Assembly (NCBI GenBank): GCA_009859145.1
Contig: VRVR01000033.1
Span: 235,966 to 299,965 of the forward strand
Length of the DNA: 64,000 nt
Direction: 5' to 3'
Source: Andalucia godoyi
Taxonomy: Eukaryota; Discoba; Jakobea; Jakobida; Andaluciidae
Shown here: positions 18,616 to 29,458 of the stretch, one piece after another
Numbering within the stretch: the stretch's first letter is position 1
How the letters are laid out: each line of letters starts with the position of its first letter
The notes under the pieces: model-generated
What the model was told of the DNA's origin: nothing
The model's input: the letters and a program-made list of their open reading frames with translations, nothing else
Database searches by the model: none
Translations under genes and position numbers: made by a program

Positions 18616-19633
18616 CGTTGAACAAGGTGGAGAGAGTGAGCCGGAGCGGGTGATTATTCTTGGAGGCGGCGTCGCTGCGTACACTGCGGGGATCTATGCG
18701 GGGCGTGCGCAGCTCCGACCGCTGATTCTCGAGTCATCGTACTCGGCAGCGACGATTCCCGGCGGTCAGCTCATGACGACGACGGACGTAGAGAACTTTC
18801 CTGGATTTCCATCCGGCATCAATGGCCCCGAGCTCGTAGGTCGCATGCGCGAACAAGCCGAGCATTGCGGCGCAGTTATTCTGTCCGAGTCATGCGTCTC
18901 TGTTTCTGTTGACGCTGAGACTGGTGTCGGTGGCGACGGAAATGGTCATGGGAAGGTGTTTCGGGTGAAGAGCGATGCGGGAAAAGAGTATGTGGCATAT
19001 GCACTGATTGTTGCGACGGGTGCGATGGCCAAGCGGCTGAATGTGCCTGGAGAAGCGACGTACTGGAACAACGGGATCTCGGCGTGTGCTGTGTGCGATG
19101 GAGCGCTGCCTCTGTTTCGCAAGCAAGTTGTCGTGTGTGTGGGAGGTGGTGACACGGCGATGGAAGAAGCGCTGTTTCTGTCCAAATACGCGTCTCAGGT
19201 GATACTTGTGCACCGGCGCGACGTCTTCCGTGCGTCGCAGGTGATGCAACGCAGGGTGCTTGCCGCACACCCAAAGATCACCGTGCTGTGGGACTCAGAG
19301 GTTGTCGAGGCGCATGGTGACGGGTCGCTGCTGACAGCAGTGTCCATTCGCAATGTCAAGACCCACGCGGTCCAAACTGTAGAAGCAAAAGGTTTGTTCT
19401 ATGCAATTGGACACTCCCCGAACGCAGGGTTCGTGCAGCACTTGGTCCGTGTGGACGACGCAGGATACATCGTCACCGAGCGCGGATCAACCCGAACCAG
19501 CTTTCCAGGCGTGTTTGCTGCGGGCGATGTCCAGGACAAGACGTTCCGTCAGGCAGTCGTCGCAGCCGGCTCAGGCTGCATGGCCGCAATGGAGACCGAG
19601 CACTACCTTGTCGAAATCGGTCACTCTTCCTAA
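18608..19633 (+). CDS. Thioredoxin reductase, low-molecular-weight type
   Basis: The 341-residue protein has the FAD motif ILGGGVAAYTAGIYAGRA (residues ~17-34), the PGGQLMTTTDVENFPG segment, the redox motif CAVC at 160-163, the NADPH motif GGGDTAMEEA (179-188) and the closing FAD motif FAAGDVQD. This is the bacterial/fungal/plant form without the animal selenocysteine tail. It reduces thioredoxin with NADPH in the cytosol or mitochondria. No clear targeting peptide is present with the chosen ATG at 18608; an upstream TTG would add four residues. A short Gly-rich surface loop occurs at about 105-115. Single exon. Confidence 0.95.
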   Translation: MSDVEQGGESEPERVIILGGGVAAYTAGIYAGRAQLRPLILESSYSAATIPGGQLMTTTDVENFPGFPSGINGPELVGRMREQAEHCGAVILSESCVSVSVDAETGVGGDGNGHGKVFRVKSDAGKEYVAYALIVATGAMAKRLNVPGEATYWNNGISACAVCDGALPLFRKQVVVCVGGGDTAMEEALFLSKYASQVILVHRRDVFRASQVMQRRVLAAHPKITVLWDSEVVEAHGDGSLLTAVSIRNVKTHAVQTVEAKGLFYAIGHSPNAGFVQHLVRVDDAGYIVTERGSTRTSFPGVFAAGDVQDKTFRQAVVAAGSGCMAAMETEHYLVEIGHSS

Positions 19634-20148
19634 CCACCGGTCAAAAGAAAAAAGCCTTCCCCTGTCGCCCACCCGCTCTCTTTTAGGTAGGCAGGAATTA
19701 TCACCGCATTCCGAGCTTCTCCAACGACCGTAATCATAAACGTAATTTAAAAAAAAATGAAAAGACTTATCCACCGTAAGGCAGCGGACTCCTTGTTTGC
19801 TTGTATCGAAGTAACGCAAGCAAACGCACACAAGCCAAATTCGGTGTTGAGTGAGTGCAGAAGGGACACCGCATGTGTTTTCCTTTAAGCACTACTGTAC
19901 ATCAAACAAATAGAAAGAGGAAATCCAACGACCGTTTTCGAATGTTGGATTCTTTTAATTAGTTAATTTTATTAATTATTATCATTTATAATAATTATAA
20001 TAATAATAATAATTTTTTGGTTAATTATGTTTGTTTCGTTCTCCTTCTTCGTCCTTTCCTTTCTGGTTTGATTTGTCAAGCAGCATTTTATTATCAAATC
20101 CGCTTCCTCTTTTGACTTGGACCCCAGGGCAGGTTTCGCTGCAGTAAG
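19634..20148. other. Intergenic region, AT-rich
   Basis: This separates thioredoxin reductase from the next co-oriented gene. The central part (about 19955-20015) is strongly AT-rich with TAA/TTAT repeats. No gene or RNA gene was recognised. Confidence 0.6.
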
Positions 20149-21654
20149 ATGACGACACCTCGAGTGCAATCGGTTCCGCAATTGTCATCAGTGTCGGTGC
20201 CGGGTGTATCGCGCTCCGAGGCGTGTATTGCGGACAAGATGCTTGCGCCGACGCCGCGTCCGCATCCGAATGTCCTTCGGCGGAAAGAAGACCGCGAGTC
20301 CGAGAGTCTGCGAACCGCGCGCCGGCGATCGGAGATTGCGGACACGCTCCAGTCGATGAACGACTTTGAACACACTCATGGGCTCCGAGCCTCTTCTGGT
20401 CATCCTCTTCCCAGAGATCCAGCGTCATTTTCATTTCCGTCGTCCTCAGGAGCTACGACTGCGAACCGAGCGGCGCGAGATAAGGTGTCCGTGTCTCCAC
20501 TGCGCTTGCCAGTTCGACATCATTCAGAACCTGGGCCTGGGCCTGGGCCAAGTGCAGGTGCAGGTGCAGGTGCAGGTGCAGGTGTTGGAACAGGTGTTGG
20601 GGCAGGAGTATCGGTGAGGGATCTTCATGCGACTGCGCTGCAGTCCGAGCGGTCCTTTCTGATGGCCACCGAGCGGTCGACGTCTTCCCGATCGAATCTG
20701 TCGTCGCAGGCCAATGGCTACTTTGGATCGGCGGCGATCGGCACAGCAGCTCTGGATCCGAATCGGTTGGAGCGTACAGTGCGAAAAGCATTCCGGGATG
20801 ATCCGGAAAAGGTTCTCAGACCACTGCTGATGGAAAACGGTCCCTCGGCCTCCCGCAGGGTGTCGCTTGCTTCGGTTTCCGCAGGGGCTGTGGCTCCGGC
20901 TGCAGCCTCAGGAACAGGATCAGATACAGTATCTCGAAGACGGTCGCTTGTTTCGACAGCACCAACAGTCCCATGGACAGGGACAGCCTCGCCGTTCCCG
21001 AATCCTTCGCCGCTGGTGCAGGCGTACGCGGCCGAGGCGCAGGTGAGGAAGGAAAAGGAACCGGCAAATTTTGTGCGGTATTTCCGCCGGACACGAGAGT
21101 TCAAGCCCGAGGATCCGAAACGGGATGCGCTCGACAATGCAATTGCATGCGACGAGCTGCTGCACAAAGTGTCCGTGGTCACCGAGCAAGAGCGACTCCG
21201 ATTGGAAGCCGCGCTGGAACGGCAGGAGAAGGAACGGTCAAAGCTCATTGAAAAGAGCAGCGAAAGATTCGAATTGGCTCTGCAACGAAGAGAGCCGTTT
21301 GCAGTGGCAAGATTTGGAGAGTTGCAGCGGCGGTTTTCGCGGTTCTCAGACATGGAAAACGAAGCGGAAAAAGAAGAAAGGATCCGAAAAGAGCTTGGTT
21401 TGCGACCCACTGTCTCGTCTGCTGCCGAGTCGTCGTATTCGTCGTGTTCTGCATCGCCCCATATCCGCGAGTCGCCGTTCTTGGCACGGTCCGAGACAAA
21501 ACAGATGCCTTTTAGTGCACGTGGTCATCCAAAAGAGAAGAAGCAGTGTGTGCGGTCGTCGACACCACCGCACATGGATGAACAAGAAGACATCAAGGAA
21601 GCAATGAGAAACCTGGAACTCTTCGATCTCAAAGTCCGAGGGTTTATGGGTTAA
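20149..21654 (+). CDS. Unknown, largely disordered protein with basic helical C-terminal part
   Basis: The 501-residue single-exon frame starts MTTPRVQSVPQLSSV. Residues 1-300 are Ser/Arg/Pro-rich, with a Gly-Pro/Gly-Ala tract near 128-155 encoded by a CAGGTG-type hexanucleotide repeat (about 20548-20584). Residues ~310-420 are charged and helical, with FVRYFRRTREFKPEDP and a coiled-coil-like segment LEAALERQEKERSKLIEK. No catalytic motif, signal or membrane segment is present. A cytoskeletal or regulatory role is possible but not supported. Confidence 0.7.
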   Translation: MTTPRVQSVPQLSSVSVPGVSRSEACIADKMLAPTPRPHPNVLRRKEDRESESLRTARRRSEIADTLQSMNDFEHTHGLRASSGHPLPRDPASFSFPSSSGATTANRAARDKVSVSPLRLPVRHHSEPGPGPGPSAGAGAGAGAGVGTGVGAGVSVRDLHATALQSERSFLMATERSTSSRSNLSSQANGYFGSAAIGTAALDPNRLERTVRKAFRDDPEKVLRPLLMENGPSASRRVSLASVSAGAVAPAAASGTGSDTVSRRRSLVSTAPTVPWTGTASPFPNPSPLVQAYAAEAQVRKEKEPANFVRYFRRTREFKPEDPKRDALDNAIACDELLHKVSVVTEQERLRLEAALERQEKERSKLIEKSSERFELALQRREPFAVARFGELQRRFSRFSDMENEAEKEERIRKELGLRPTVSSAAESSYSSCSASPHIRESPFLARSETKQMPFSARGHPKEKKQCVRSSTPPHMDEQEDIKEAMRNLELFDLKVRGFMG

Positions 21655-21813
21655 TCGGCGTCCGATCGCCCAGCTCCATCCCAGCTCCATCCCAGCTCCA
21701 TCCCAGCTCCATCCAGACCAATCCAAACCACGCAGACCTCGCAGACCTCGCTCAAAAGGGCAAAAGAAAGAAGAAAAGAAACAAAAAAAAAACAAAAAAA
21801 CACGCAAAGCATG

Positions 21814-21889
<76 letters not shown>

Positions 21890-22090
21890 GAGAGAGAGAG
21901 CCCACGTCCCCTTGCAAGATGACAAGCATTGTACACAGATTCCAAGCTTTTGGAGGTAAACGAAGTTACTCGTATCTTCACCAATCATCGTTGTTCGTTC
22001 TGTGAATATTGCTGCGATCAATAATATCAAGGAAGCATGAGAAGGCATGCGAGAGAAAAAAGAAAAGGGAAAAGCATTCATCAGCGTATT
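21655..22090. other. Intergenic region with 11-bp minisatellite and GA run
   Basis: Two convergent genes meet here. A tandem array of about four CCAGCTCCATC units lies at about 21668-21712, followed by a long GA microsatellite at about 21812-21899. No gene was seen. Confidence 0.65.
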
Positions 22091-25000
22091 TTATGCGCTG
22101 TTGAAGAACGAGTCGAACACGAACGGGGGAAGCTGGTTCTCAACAAGTTTTCTTTCAACATTTGCGAGCTTGCAGAATTTTTCGAGGAAGTGGAGCACAG
22201 CACTAACATCCGCTGGAAGCTCCACGACGGCTTCGTTCAGGCCTGGCTTCTTGGCTGGATTGAGAGACGAAATGCTTCCAACAACATCGACAACCATCAA
22301 GTTTACGAAGCGGATACGGTATTCAGAATGCATCTGCTTCAGCACCGTCGCAAGTCCCAGCGCAAACGGAACACCATCCAGGGCAACCTCATCCTTCTTC
22401 TTTGTCAGTACTCGATCCATTGTGTCGAGAGCATTGTCATATGCGATCTTGGATAGCACCAGCTTTGTGATCGCATGCAACTGGAATGCAGCATTTTCGA
22501 TAGGGTCGCTCGTAACATAAATCTTCGTCAAAGGATCTGACATTCCCGATGATTCGAGGAACTCCGAGAGCGTGGCGAGCAAACTCGAGTCCTCAGAAGG
22601 ATACGGCTTCTTCTCGGGATTGCGGTAGTGCGCCTCAATGTCCGCCAATATTGACTTGTTAAGCGTATCCAGTGCAGATGCCAGCACGTTTGCATGGACT
22701 CGACATGCAAAGCACAATTCATTGGAAATGTGACGTCTCAACAACTGTTTTTGTCCAATGCGACTGATCAACTCGGCGAGCTGCAACTGGAGAGCAGCAT
22801 TTTTCCGCAGCAGCTCAACGTCCGTCAATGCAGCGGATCGCTTCAAAAAGTCCTGCAAATCCTTCACGATCAGCACACAGATCAGACGGTCGATTCCCGC
22901 AAGGCCAACAACACCAATGGCCGCTCGCAGCAACGAAAACGTCGTCACGCCAATGACTTCTCGGCGTTCTCCATCGACCCATGCAGCAGCAGCATCTACA
23001 TACGTTGTTCTCGACAGCGATGTTTGGTTGAGCAATTCCTGCATCAATCGGCCAAATGCACCGAGAGGGATCATTTCTTCGCCAGACATGATGGACAGCA
23101 TCCGAGATCGATGCGGATTCACTTCATGCTGCACTTGTGCGCGGACAACTCGCGAAAATTCGTCTTGCCAGACTTTGAGGCCATAGACATTGACATAGTC
23201 CTGAATATACTCCAGCGACCGTTGCATGCCGCTCATAACGTTTGCCAACTGGAGCAAGCGCGGTTCGAACTCGCCAACGCCAGATTTTGCATCCTTCGAA
23301 GACGTCGAGCCCGGTGTGGAGAAACTGAGCAAATCGTTAAAGCCGGAGCCGATCCGTCTTCGCACCTCCAGGCGGATTCCGTCCTCCAACAGTTGCTGCG
23401 GATCAATTTGAATAATACCCATGAGAGTCTTTTCCATGGCCATGATGCCGATTGTGTACTTACTGACGTCGAACGTGAGCCGAGCAAGTGAGTATCGCTC
23501 GTCCAACTGCGCATACTCCTTTAGCTCGATACGATTGAGTCGTGTAGGAAGCGCACGGAATCCCTTCGTCTGCAAGTCGATGATCTGCTGCAAAATCGCA
23601 AACATGCTTTGCGGAATGATCGCCATGACATACTTGACGAACAGAACAAGCTCGGCAGAGTAGTACTCCGAGACGGATACCAAGTCCGCCGAGTTTGCTT
23701 GGGTGATGCGCACAAGAGGCAGCTCGAGAATAGATGCCAGTTTCAGGAATGTTGAGCGCAACTTGATAATCAGCGACGGTTCCTTTCGGATGTGTGTCTG
23801 CATCAGCTGCACATAGTCCGAGATAACCTCCCAGGCGTACGACATGTCTCCAACCTGACCAAACGTGATGAGCACTTCTTCACGGATGTTGATGGTGCGG
23901 ATCATGCGATGAAGAAGTTCGCGCGAGTTTGCCAAGAACTGCTTGACTTGCAACGACGACTCAATTTGATGAAACTGCTCTACTCCCTCCAGAGCCGACA
24001 CCATGTTTTGAATCTTCCGACCTGCCAGAGTAGAGTCTTCGTAGTCCAGTTCCGAAATCTTGCCCGCCATCTGCGCAAACCAGGTTTTGAGTTGCTCGTC
24101 CTTGATCTTTTCCGTCAACATCACCTCGCCTGAGAAGTAAGCAGACAACTCGAGCAGACGGTTCTTCACAACGCTCTTTGCATATTCCCACTTTGATCGC
24201 TTTTCGCCAAGCAGGCGTTCGAACATGTCCTTCAGCGCATATTCGAACTGCGCAGTATCGAGCAACAACAAGAGCAGCTCTTCGGTAGGAATGCTGATCA
24301 AGAACGGCTTCAGTTTCTTGTCCGTGGTCTGCGCGGCATGATGGAGCATCAGCCACCGGATGGTGACGTTCGCAACGCGGAGGACATCCGTTAAATGTGC
24401 CGTTCGTTCCAGCGCTTCCGTTTCACTCAAGTTACCTTCGACAAGGTAAAACTGCACGGCTTTTCTGGAATGCGAAAGCATTCCGACATACTTGGCATAA
24501 AGTTTCTTGACATTCTCCGGGAGCAGCGTGTTCTTCAATGCATCGCTGGCGGCTTTGTAGTTCATCCAGCAATCGCTGAGATCCACTTTGATTCCCATGT
24601 AATAGGTAATGACCCAGTTGTCTGGGAAAAACTTGTCGACGATTTCTCTCATGATTGTGGTCTCCTTGTGCAGAACGTTCGGCACAAAGTACAAGAGGAC
24701 AAACAGCATGGACGCCTGATTTGCGAGGGCTGTCGAGCGGTGATCTGGGTCCGGATAGTACGACATTTGTTGATAGATATCGTCTGACCTCATGCGCCCA
24801 ATGATCATCAGGACCATGTTCTGCGGAATTGTGTACCGGGCAAAAAAGTCGTCCGGATACGACTTGCTCTTTTTGTCACCCGTAGCTTTGCACAACTTGC
24901 ATGTCTCTTCCAAGAACTCGATATCGACGGTGCCCACATAGCGAAAGTATGCCATGAGCATGCGTTCTCGTACGGCACCATCAATGCGAGCATCCATGAT

Positions 25001-25453
25001 CAAGAGCATGACTCCGTACAAGTACAGTGCCTCGGCCAGCAGCTGCTTCCCCTGCGGGTCGACAAGCACTGACGGAAATGTCTGCTGGATAAACACTCCT
25101 TCTTCAAGATCTTGCAAAAACCTCTTATAATCGTGAATGTACCTGTAAATGGACTCAAAAAGCTTGAAGAATCGCTCAAGCACTGGCAAGTACGTCTCGC
25201 GAAATTGCTGATCGAGATCCACAAGCTCTGGCCTCGATTCAATCTTGTGGTCAATAAGCTCAAACTGGTTCAGAAACCGAAAATCAAACATGAGCGGAGC
25301 ATGCTCGGCCTTCGGATCGTCAATCGCAAAAGCAGGCGGAATGTACTTGGACAGGCGAAGAAGCTCTGCGATGATCGCAGAACCTCGAGACACAAGCCTC
25401 AGAAGCTGCTGGCCACATATGTTGGTTTCAGAAAGAAACGAATAGTCAGACAT
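22091..25453 (-). CDS. WASHC5: WASH complex subunit 5 (strumpellin)
   Basis: The 1120-residue single-exon protein matches strumpellin along its length (human about 1159). Diagnostic segments include the N-terminal NICGQQLLRLVSRGSAIIAELLRLS, then HKIESRPELVDLDQQFRE, YPDPDHRSTALANQASMLFV and the C-terminal ELCFACRVHANVLASAL. Strumpellin is the scaffold of the WASH complex, which activates Arp2/3 on endosomes for retromer-dependent sorting. All-helical, with no signal peptide. Most fungi lack the WASH complex, so this argues against a typical dikaryan fungus. It is divergent from the Zn2Cys6 gene, with a 1.66 kb gap. Confidence 0.96.
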   Translation of the reverse strand: MSDYSFLSETNICGQQLLRLVSRGSAIIAELLRLSKYIPPAFAIDDPKAEHAPLMFDFRFLNQFELIDHKIESRPELVDLDQQFRETYLPVLERFFKLFESIYRYIHDYKRFLQDLEEGVFIQQTFPSVLVDPQGKQLLAEALYLYGVMLLIMDARIDGAVRERMLMAYFRYVGTVDIEFLEETCKLCKATGDKKSKSYPDDFFARYTIPQNMVLMIIGRMRSDDIYQQMSYYPDPDHRSTALANQASMLFVLLYFVPNVLHKETTIMREIVDKFFPDNWVITYYMGIKVDLSDCWMNYKAASDALKNTLLPENVKKLYAKYVGMLSHSRKAVQFYLVEGNLSETEALERTAHLTDVLRVANVTIRWLMLHHAAQTTDKKLKPFLISIPTEELLLLLLDTAQFEYALKDMFERLLGEKRSKWEYAKSVVKNRLLELSAYFSGEVMLTEKIKDEQLKTWFAQMAGKISELDYEDSTLAGRKIQNMVSALEGVEQFHQIESSLQVKQFLANSRELLHRMIRTINIREEVLITFGQVGDMSYAWEVISDYVQLMQTHIRKEPSLIIKLRSTFLKLASILELPLVRITQANSADLVSVSEYYSAELVLFVKYVMAIIPQSMFAILQQIIDLQTKGFRALPTRLNRIELKEYAQLDERYSLARLTFDVSKYTIGIMAMEKTLMGIIQIDPQQLLEDGIRLEVRRRIGSGFNDLLSFSTPGSTSSKDAKSGVGEFEPRLLQLANVMSGMQRSLEYIQDYVNVYGLKVWQDEFSRVVRAQVQHEVNPHRSRMLSIMSGEEMIPLGAFGRLMQELLNQTSLSRTTYVDAAAAWVDGERREVIGVTTFSLLRAAIGVVGLAGIDRLICVLIVKDLQDFLKRSAALTDVELLRKNAALQLQLAELISRIGQKQLLRRHISNELCFACRVHANVLASALDTLNKSILADIEAHYRNPEKKPYPSEDSSLLATLSEFLESSGMSDPLTKIYVTSDPIENAAFQLHAITKLVLSKIAYDNALDTMDRVLTKKKDEVALDGVPFALGLATVLKQMHSEYRIRFVNLMVVDVVGSISSLNPAKKPGLNEAVVELPADVSAVLHFLEKFCKLANVERKLVENQLPPFVFDSFFNSA

Positions 25454-25769
25454 TCACCACCAAGTACGAGTGCCGTCTGCAAACAAAAAGCACGACGAAA
25501 GTAAAAGTTAAAGTCAAAAAAGAAAAATTTATAGGGAAGAAGCAAAGGCAAATTGGTCACAGACTTCAAAATGACTGCCACAGCCAAGGCTCCGCTCTTG
25601 ATGCCAGAAAGCCAGGGTCAAGGGCAGCCCCAGAGGCCTTTCTGAAACAGGACACAACAAGGCATTCAGGCTGTGAACTACGGAGGTTTGCAAGGCGAGA
25701 AACCAAAAAATTGTATGACGGAGGGGGAGCGCCTGCCACACACGGAATCTTTCCATCTTTGTGTTTAAC

Positions 25770-25811
<42 letters not shown>

Positions 25812-27109
25812 TCTTCAAATTTGTAGATGCGGGGAGGATGCGTAATAGTCCGCTTGTCGGGGGAGGATGCGTAATAGTCCGCTTGTCGGGGGGAGGAGGT
25901 ACGCGCGGTTTTCCCCACCTTTCTTCTTCCGCGAAATGAGCAGATATGAAAGCGCAAATCTGGTGAACTTCAACGCGGAAAATCCGGAACTTCCAGGAGC
26001 AATTTTTGTATAAAACACCCCCCACTTCTTTATTTGGCTGGATCCCGGCGTCATCCGCCAACCGGAATCAAAAGACGAAGTGCCCGACGTGCGAGAGAAA
26101 AATAAAATTAACTGTGAAAAAATCAAAGCATCGCCTTTTAATGCCGAATTCCAATCCAGAAGGAACTTCTTCTTAACAATGAAATAACGAGAGTGAATGA
26201 CGATTTTTGAATTCCGCCAGATCGCGAACATGCTGTCCCTCTTTGATCTTCACATGTCGATGCGAATGACGTATAACGCATGAGGTAATGGGCGCGTTGC
26301 AACAGTCAACGCTCACATACCAGCTTGTCGCGAGGCATATGAAGAGACAACAAAAAACAAACAAACAAACGCAGCAATCACATCATTCATTCTTCGGTAG
26401 ACAACGCCTCACCGCCTCTGAAAACAAAAGGCAGTTTTGATTTTCATCTCCCACCCCCCGATCCAAAAAATAAAACAAAGAATAACTCGGAACATGAGCT
26501 TCGAAACAGCGAAAATGCGAACCACGTGAATTGCGAGACGGAAATGCGATGGTCGAAAAGGCAGAATCAAGAAACAAACTGATCGGAAAAACGACGATCA
26601 AGGCCGAGATCTCGCAAGTCGTGGAAATGACTGGTGCGGACATCCGATTTTGGAGGACTCTCGAATGGACTTCGCAGGCGCCGTGCACAGAGAGACAGCG
26701 TCGCTGCCGCGGGCAAGTGCATCCATGCAAACAGCAAGACTGTGAATCGTAAAACCGAGCGATCCGGCAGGGAAAATACAGTTCTCCAATGCCAAAGGGG
26801 ATAGAGAGCGAGACGGAAAGAGAGAAACAGAAACAAATAGAGAGAGAGAGAGAGAGAGCAAAAAAGGAAAGCCAATGCGAAAGCGGAGGTTGCGAAGCAG
26901 AATAGTGAGCTGAGCAACACAAACGAGAAAAAAAATGACTTCAACACGCGTTCTGCAACTGCCCTGTATTCAAGCGTCCTTCACAAACTGGAAAAAAAAA
27001 TTGTTAAAAATACTTATCCGAGTTCGTTCAATTATCCGTTATCTTTCCCCCACATCTCCTGAAGAAGCAATCTTAATTACTTTTTGCTCAATGCATACTA
27101 TGCGAGTCT
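25454..27109. other. Long intergenic region with TA microsatellite and tandem 29-bp duplication
   Basis: This is one of the longest gene-free stretches. It contains a TA run of about 18 units (25773-25809), two tandem copies of a 29-bp unit (GGGGAGGATGCGTAATAGTC...) at about 25831-25890, and a GA run near 26839-26860. Frames of up to ~180 codons on the minus strand lack an ATG or are low-complexity. A short frame at 25571 (MTATAKAPLLMPESQ) stops after 24 residues. No gene is called. Confidence 0.55.
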
Positions 27110-28033
27110 ATGAAGCCTACAGGAAACAGCGCCAACCCACGTGAGCAGCAATATTCAAGAGGAATCTACACACCTCGCTTCGGTTCATCCACTCCGATTC
27201 CTCCATCTCCGGCGGCGCAAACGCATTATGCACCAGGTGCATCAGCAACGATCCAATATCCTGACAATCCCGGATCCTCGCAATTCGGCGAATATGTCCA
27301 TCACTACCATCGTGTTCCTCCGCAATCACGTTCTTCCATGTCTCCTCACTCTTCTTATCTAAGCCCGAGCGCTTGGCAGTTTGGAACACCGCCGCTGCAA
27401 TCAACAATAGGATCTTCTCACCCACTTCCGAGACCATCTGTGCACCAGGGCACAGGTAGCGAGTTTCATCCAATGCATCACTCGTATCATCCAACATTAT
27501 CATCCTCATTCCCGGTTCCTCCACCGGCGTCGCAATTGTACAGCTCTGCACACCCTGCACGAACCGTTGTCTCGGATTTATCCACACACTTACAGCATGG
27601 ATATGCAGAATCGTGGGGTGATCAGGGCTCTTCAGCGCCAAACCAAATGCACCATGGAGCACAACATCACGTCCCGACAACGGTGCTTGCTGAACATACT
27701 GCGGCGTCCGACGAAAGTATGAAGAAGTGGTATCAGCTGTTTTCATGCGAACGGTGTCGTCTGATGCACAAACGATGTGGAAGAGAGGGGCCACCGTGTC
27801 TTCGTTGTGCCGAGACTGGAGAGAAGTGCGAGTACGCAGGAAAGCCTCCTGGCCGGCCTACTCGACTGGTCAGCGACTTTCAAGACCAGCGAAATGACTG
27901 GATGGTGAAAGGGTGGCGCGGCCCAGGGACGGCAGATCCTCAAGCGATATTGAGCGACATGCCCACTGCAGCCGAGCCGCCTGTTCCCTCAGTTTGGCAT
28001 CGAAGCGACGCAAACCAAGTGAGCAATGTCGTT

Positions 28034-28071
<38 letters not shown>

Positions 28072-28909
28072 TAATGACAACGACGACGATGACGATGTTG
28101 ACAAGGTCGAAGATGATGAGGAAAGCATTCTTTTGCAACGAGCCGCTGCGGATGACGACTTGCCCGCCAAAGCAACGAGGACGGCGAGTCGCCGCGAGAA
28201 AGAGCCTCGGCTAAGTCCAGGAGAAAAGCGAGGATGGTCCAGTGTGCAGGATTCTGCACCGAGATCTGAGCGATTACCAGACAACTGGCACCACTCGGAT
28301 CCGGGTGCCACGAACGCATACAACCCGGCTGATCGCGATGCTGGAAAGAGCTCCAACGATGCTGCCGACAGGTTCAACCGAGGCCATGGGCTCCACCATC
28401 TGGAACCCGCTTTTTCGCCTGCTGTGGTCCACCATGAACCTCGTTTGCCTTCTACCGCAGACGTCCTGGTCGGCATCTCCCGGCCAATCCAACGACTGTC
28501 GGAACGCTCTGACCGCGCAACTGACTTTTTGTCTGTGCTGGAGCGCTTGTCTGTCGCCTGCTTTCCCATAACGGTGCTGTCCGAGGCGTCTGCGAGCCTG
28601 TTGCTGGCTCAGTTGAACCAGATATGCGACACCGTCGAGCAGGGTAAATTGTAAGGACGGATCAGCGGAGTGGAGTGGGCGTCAAAAGGAATCGTGGACG
28701 TGAATAAAGGGCGGCTCTCCCGCTCAGGACGTACCTTTATATACCAAAAAGAGGCCGCCTTCTTGAGGCAGTTTCACGGAGGGTCTCTCATCGAGCCACC
28801 TCCACCAGGACCGATGGTCCATCAGTGGAGCATGCCATCTGCGCATTCGTCCGTGCCCCGAGATCAAAACAAACGCAAACGCGAACCTTCACTGCAAGTG
28901 AGATTGTAA
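27110..28909 (+). CDS. Zn(II)2Cys6 (fungal-type) DNA-binding protein, one intron
   Basis: A binuclear zinc cluster at residues 213-240 has the spacing C-2-C-6-C-6-C-2-C-6-C (Cys 213, 216, 223, 230, 233, 240), followed by an AT-hook-like KPPGRPTRL. The ~200 residues before it are Pro/Ser/His-rich. A His-Asp alternation at about 308-320 is encoded by a GACCAC repeat (28034-28070). The first frame stops at 28654, but a GT-AG intron at 28644-28727 (84 nt, G|GTAAAT...CTCAG|GA) removes that stop. It joins in frame to 28728-28909, which continues RTFIYQKEAAFLRQFHGGSL and ends in a KRKRE basic patch. The spliced product is 571 residues, a likely transcription factor. The fungal middle-homology region was not recognised. 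Confidence 0.8.
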
Positions 28910-28945
28910 GAATGAACCGAGAAAGCCCCAAGGGAGAATCGACAA

Positions 28946-29451
28946 ATGTCTGGTCGACCTGTCACAGGTATCCTTGGTCATTCCGCATTCAGCAGTATTT
29001 GCGATAATCCGCCTATGCTTGCCCCACCGTCACCTTGCATACCGATGGCTTTCTCGTCTTACGGCTCACTGCCCCACAGCCGTGGCCTCCTATGGCCTTC
29101 CTATGGCCTTCTCACTGCTCTCCTCCTTCCCTACCTCCCTCCCTCCCTCACGTCTGCTTCCGTTCTCTTCTTCAACAGCCAATCCCTTTCGCAGGTGGCG
29201 GCGGTGTCAGGGAGAAAATCCGAATTCATGCTGCCCGCGGATTATTCCAGTCGAACGGACTTTCCCTTCTGTTTAATTGCACCCTCCTCTGCGCTTTTTA
29301 TCTTGTATCGCTCATCCTGTACAAAAACTTAAAAGAAGAAAATTTGCCACAAAAAAAAAAAAGAAAAATCGAAGTCGTCGTAATATCCACATTGTGTGAT
29401 TTATTGTTCACATACATTACAAAAAAAGCCGGCATCGCCATCCAATGTTGA
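28946..29451 (+). CDS. Candidate spliced gene for a small membrane protein
   Basis: Exon 1 is 28946-28967 (MSGRPVT, ending ACAG). The intron is 28968-29194, with donor G|GTATCC, a C/T-rich body and a CTTTCGCAG acceptor. Exon 2 is 29195-29451. The spliced frame gives 92 residues: a Gly-rich N-terminus, REKIRIHAARGLFQSNG, one membrane segment (LSLLFNCTLLCAFYLVSLILY) and a Lys-rich tail. The unspliced frame is Pro/Leu low-complexity and less protein-like. No family is recognised. The 3' end overlaps to within 8 bp of the convergent gene's stop. Confidence 0.4.
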
Positions 29452-29458
29452 GCGCACG

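Noticed and set aside
26383-26922. 179-codon minus-strand frame
   Set aside because: It begins at TTG, is Leu/Ser low-complexity from a GA repeat, and has no recognisable domain.
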